From Telluribacter roseus (GTDB lineage: Bacteria; Bacteroidota; Bacteroidia; Cytophagales; Spirosomataceae): a stretch of DNA of 64,000 nt. The notes beneath the pieces were generated by a model that was not told where the DNA came from, searched no databases, and saw only the letters and a list, made by a program, of their open reading frames with translations. Location of the stretch: NCBI RefSeq assembly GCF_017355915.2, contig NZ_JAFEUV020000016.1, forward strand, positions 54,518 through 118,517. The letters run 5' to 3'. Shown here piece by piece: positions 62,866-64,000 of this stretch (position 1 is its first letter; the number at the start of each line of letters is the position of its first letter). A program made the position numbers and the translations under genes.

Positions 62866-63441
62866 CTACTTCATAAATCCTTTTGTTCCTATTTGTTCTC
62901 CATTTTCAATTGTCACTTCATATATTCTACTTAATCCAACTTTGACTGCTTTAATAATATTTTCCGCATCACTCTTTGAAACAGATTCACTAGGAGTAGA
63001 AAGTTTCTTTAAATCAAAATCACTATCAACATACATAGATTTTAATTTTTTGCTGAAATCAAAATTCATAATCTCTATACCATCTCCAGCAAATTGGGGA
63101 AGTGAATTCCCGTCAATTTTAATCCACTCTATTCTTGAAATTTTTTTGTTGTGTTTCGTATAGTTTTTTTGAAATTCTTCTTCCTTCATTATTCCAGTAA
63201 AAACATCCGCAGCCATCTGCGATTTAGATATTTCTTCTAAAGATGCAAATCCTAAAAAATAAGCTCGTTCATATGACTCATTTTCCAAAAGCAATTCAGC
63301 TTCTCCCAATAGTTTTACAGATTCACTTAAAGATGCTTGGTAAATTTCAAGATAAACCATCATTTTTTGAGAATCTATTCCATTGAGTTTATTCATAATC
63401 AATGTTTTCATAATCCCAGGTGAATATGTATTATCTTCCAT
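62866..63441 (-). CDS. AbiV family abortive infection protein
   Basis: 191 residues, very AT-rich and without GTAC, so foreign. The AbiV pattern is visible: a helix with YERAYFLGFASLEEISKSQ (A...L-x-x-x-EE-x-x-K, Glu69/70 and Lys73), then YTKHNKKIS (His97), SMYVDSDFD (137-143), TPSESVSKSDAENIIKAV. In Lactococcus AbiV stops phage growth by binding a phage protein and blocking late translation. Here it would be a phage-defence gene. It begins 28 bp after one palindromic element and ends 20 bp before another, as a gene cassette would. The start could also be ATG 63411. Confidence 0.8.
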   Translation of the reverse strand: MEDNTYSPGIMKTLIMNKLNGIDSQKMMVYLEIYQASLSESVKLLGEAELLLENESYERAYFLGFASLEEISKSQMAADVFTGIMKEEEFQKNYTKHNKKISRIEWIKIDGNSLPQFAGDGIEIMNFDFSKKLKSMYVDSDFDLKKLSTPSESVSKSDAENIIKAVKVGLSRIYEVTIENGEQIGTKGFMK

Positions 63442-63469
63442 AATCTTTATACTGTTTTAATTTTGACTT

Positions 63470-63534
63470 GTGCACAATGTTCAACGGCTTTGCGTTGGGT
63501 CTCGCCCCGCTGACGCAAAGCCGCTGTTAGGTGC
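63470..63534 (-). other. 65-bp imperfect palindrome, attC-like cassette boundary 2
   Basis: Perfect inner arms CGGCTTTGCGT (63485-63495) and ACGCAAAGCCG (63513-63523). Outside these, read on the minus strand, ACCTAAC (fits RYYYAAC) opens the element and GTTGAAC (fits GTTRRRY) closes it. Both ends carry TGCAC. It begins 8 bp after the stop codon of the SIR2-like gene. Length, imperfect symmetry, end boxes and position right after a stop codon are all those of an integron attC site. Confidence 0.55.
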
Positions 63535-63542
63535 AGTTTAAT

Positions 63543-63945
63543 CTAGATATTAATCTTCTTGAGAATTTCAGGTATTTCGTCAAATGATGTAAACCAAATA
63601 ATCAAAACTCCAAGTTCTTTCATTATTTCCTCATTCAGTTTATGATGTCGATTTAAAAATTCTTCTGCTCCTTTTACGTTGCTTACTAACTGATTTTTGT
63701 TTCCGTCTAACTCCGAAAAGGCAAAGGTATCAATAGTTAATCTACGCATAAAAGCATAGTGTCTAGGCCGGTCGATATTTCTTGCAGAAATGTCAAGTAG
63801 TCTACGCAAATTAGGGTCTGTCAAAGATAGACCTACCATTAAACAATTATTTTCTCTTAGACTTGTTAATTGGACGAGATTTGACCAATGATAAGCATCA
63901 GTAGAGTTGTTGCAGCGGGTTAAATTTGCCAAATGAAGCTATCAA
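63543..63945 (-). pseudogene. SIR2-like domain protein, N-terminus missing
   Basis: The readable frame (129 codons from a TTG at 63932, with an in-frame stop just before it) is the C-terminal part of a SIR2-like protein of the defence-associated kind: AYHWSNLVQLTSLRENN then CLMVGLSLTDPNLRRLLDIS and RPRHYAFMRRL. Intact relatives have a Rossmann NAD-binding half before this, which is absent. The sequence to the right (63946 onward) is unrelated, so the gene was cut by an insertion or deletion. AT-rich, no GTAC, same orientation as abiV, and followed 8 bp later by the attC-like element. Confidence 0.65.
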
Positions 63946-64000
63946 CTACGGATTTAAAGACAGACCGTCAGTGGCGTTCAGCCACGGGTTTAGATAAGAA
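63946..64000. other. Unrelated DNA abutting the SIR2 fragment, possible end of a mobile element
   Basis: Contains GTGGC-GTTCA-GCCAC (a 5-bp hairpin) and no readable frame in the bases available. The abrupt change from SIR2-like coding DNA suggests the border of an inserted element, such as a single-strand transposing IS200/IS605 type with subterminal hairpins. It runs off the window. Confidence 0.3.

Noticed and set aside
62786..63163. Plus-strand 125-codon hydrophobic frame
   Set aside because: Antisense to abiV. AT-rich DNA gives Phe/Ile-rich shadows, and the minus frame has the family motifs.

Overview
The window is chromosomal DNA of a Bacteroidota bacterium, most likely a Cytophagales member. 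Supporting signs are a SusC/SusD pair, two type IX secretion cargo proteins (type A and type B sorting domains), PspC/GIN-domain proteins, Nfu and DUF2911 proteins, many lipoproteins of the phylum's style, and promoters of the form TTG-N19/20-TAnnTTTG instead of E. coli-type boxes. The backbone is a little over half G+C by eye and is unusually rich in the tetranucleotide GTAC. No tRNA, rRNA or CRISPR array was seen.

Layout. 1-5433 is a sugar/polyol-type catabolic cluster: a ThuA plus PVC-type dehydrogenase lipoprotein cut by the left edge, a Gfo/Idh/MocA oxidoreductase, a sugar epimerase, and a divergent AraC regulator with a 24-bp palindrome between them. 5471-12605 holds a DUF547 lipoprotein, a SusC/SusD uptake pair and a TIGR00266 protein. 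13180-13918 has two small envelope proteins next to an insertion sequence (14055-15503) whose transposase is split by one in-frame stop. 15540-20215 is housekeeping (gltX, ridA, a glycosyltransferase-like protein, a thioesterase, an ECF sigma factor). 20290-23981 is a padR-pspC-GIN envelope-stress type operon with a clear promoter overlapped by direct repeats. 24246-36788 has folA, a gingipain-like C25 protease with a T9SS signal, a GT-C membrane protein, a Uma2 protein, thiN-mazG, a secreted epimerase, a TolB-propeller protein and an unrecognised protein with a DVDDTA motif. 37096-49404 has a DUF389 membrane protein, a T9SS type B adhesin-like protein, nfu, rpmA, rplU, redoxins, SMP-30, dgkA, DUF2911 and recG.

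49405-50840 is an AT-rich islet with one foreign gene: a two-TM, coiled-coil protein ending in a PD-(D/E)XK-type nuclease domain. It is followed by a ZIP transporter, an M13 peptidase remnant, small secreted proteins, a Crp/Fnr regulator, a PhyH dioxygenase, a rifampin ADP-ribosyltransferase (arr) and a large PAS histidine kinase.

The right end (62.7-64.0 kb) is the most interesting part. An AbiV-family abortive-infection gene and a truncated SIR2-like gene, both AT-rich and lacking GTAC, sit in the same orientation. Each is followed within 8-20 bp of its stop codon by an imperfect palindrome with attC-like end boxes. This looks like a small integron-type cassette array, or a similar palindrome-bounded unit, carrying phage-defence genes. 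No integrase is visible in the window.
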